NCBI GenBank assembly: GCA_046050405.1
Contig: JBJOPY010000003.1
Coordinates: 1-8,210, forward strand
DNA from: JADKCL01 sp046050405
Lineage (GTDB): Bacteria; Bacteroidota; Bacteroidia; J057; JADKCL01
Direction of reading: 5' to 3'
Length of the DNA stretch: 8,210 bases
A program made the position numbers and the translations under genes. Below are positions 7,478 to 8,210 of this stretch, piece after piece (within the stretch, counting starts at the first letter, position 1; every line of letters begins with the position of its first letter). The notes beneath the pieces are model-generated. The model was given only the letters and a program-made list of their open reading frames with translations. It made no database searches and had not been told where the DNA came from.

Positions 7478-8210
7478 TCATGTGCCGGGAATCTTGAGGA
7501 CGATTTCGACGACGTTCACCAGGTCCCTCAGGATCTGCTCCCCATCCGGGGCTTCGATCAGTCCGACCAGGATGTACCTTCTCCGGGGGCCCCAGACGAG
7601 GATAGAGTCGGAGTGGAAGTTCTCCCAGGACCCGGATTTCCGGAAGAGCTTGGCCTGGGGGGTTTTTTGGTCCAGGGTATTCACGAACTTGTGGTGGAGG
7701 GCAGGATCGACCATGATGTCCAGCATCTGCTTCGACCGGCGGTAGTTCACCAGCTTGCCATTGATCAGCATGTAATAGAACCGGCAGACCTGCGTCACGC
7801 TTGCCGCATGGCTGAGTCCCTTCAGCGGGTCGGGATAGCGCCTCCCGTCCGCTGCATAGCGCTTGCCCACCCAGAGGCCTCCTCCGCAGGAGATGTCATA
7901 GAGCTTGTACCTGGGGTCGCAGAGCACATGCTCGATCTTCTCATACCCCAGCCGGTCGATCATCCTCGTGCTGGCTTCATTGTCGCTATGGCTGATCATC
8001 AGCCGGAGGTCGTTCATGATTTCCGGGCTTTCAGGGAGCTGCCTCCGTTCGATGGCATCCATCGAGGCGAGGAGGATGGCGATCTTCGGCAGGCTGGCCG
8101 CATACATCATCTCGTCGCCGTTCACCCGTGCGAAGCGCAGGTGGGCGCGGTCCCGCAGGTCCACCAGGCCCACTGCCATCTTCTTCTCGGCGATCAGCTG
8201 CCGCCAATGC
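7478..8210 (-). CDS. Serine hydrolase, beta-lactamase-like fold (5' end beyond window)
   Basis: The frame is open to the right edge of the window. The first Met is at 8179, but ten more in-frame codons precede it (HWRQLIAEKK) and look like the helix before the first beta strand of this fold (MAVGLVDL), so the true start and any signal peptide lie outside. Conserved motifs are S-L-P-K at 8084-8095 (nucleophile Ser and base Lys), S-D-N at 7979-7987 and K-S-G at 7631-7639, a standard SxxK / SxN / KTG-like set in the right order. The region between SDN and KSG (GGGLWVGKRYAADG, then DPLKGLSHAAS) lacks the class A ExxLN signature, so it is not a typical beta-lactamase. It differs clearly from the hydrolase at 3026-4300 in length and motif wording (SDN against SNN; SLPK against SVGK), so it is a distant relative rather than a recent duplicate. 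The transporter gene follows 58 bp downstream on the same strand. The substrate is unknown; a peptidoglycan or other envelope target is a reasonable guess. Confidence 0.85.
   Translation of the reverse strand, partial: HWRQLIAEKKMAVGLVDLRDRAHLRFARVNGDEMMYAASLPKIAILLASMDAIERRQLPESPEIMNDLRLMISHSDNEASTRMIDRLGYEKIEHVLCDPRYKLYDISCGGGLWVGKRYAADGRRYPDPLKGLSHAASVTQVCRFYYMLINGKLVNYRRSKQMLDIMVDPALHHKFVNTLDQKTPQAKLFRKSGSWENFHSDSILVWGPRRRYILVGLIEAPDGEQILRDLVNVVEIVLKIPGT

Noticed and set aside
7478..8210. Class A beta-lactamase (antibiotic resistance gene)
   Set aside because: The SxxK, SDN and KSG motifs fit the superfamily, but the ExxLN omega-loop motif needed for class A deacylation is not seen, and the genomic context is not that of a resistance gene.

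Overview
The window is GC-rich bacterial DNA holding four protein-coding genes in two convergent pairs. The gene starts lack a Shine-Dalgarno sequence, and a TAnnTTTG-like box lies just upstream of the first gene. Together these point weakly to a GC-rich member of the Bacteroidota; nothing else in the window settles the taxonomy.

Left half, plus strand: a 972-residue exported protein carries a phosphohistidine (PEP-utilizing mobile) domain followed by a PPDK/PEP-synthase type ATP-grasp domain. This is the reverse of the order in PEP synthase and PPDK, and matches the His-then-ATP order of glucan water dikinase. One base after its stop comes an exported 424-residue serine hydrolase of the beta-lactamase/PBP fold. 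The two are almost certainly co-transcribed. A perfect 8-bp hairpin lies 11 bases after the second gene.

Middle: about 245 bp between the convergent gene ends, with no gene I can support.

Right half, minus strand: a second SxxK serine hydrolase, cut off by the right edge of the window, is followed 58 bp downstream by a 957-residue membrane protein. That protein has an ADP/ATP-carrier (NTT/Npt)-like transporter domain fused to a long HEAT-repeat tail.

How they may work together (inference): an exported ATP-dependent dikinase, two cell-envelope serine hydrolases and a nucleotide-transporter-like membrane protein form a suggestive set. The dikinase needs ATP where none is normally found, and an NTT-like carrier could in principle supply it. 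The substrate is not revealed by the sequence. No mobile element, CRISPR array, tRNA or rRNA was seen.
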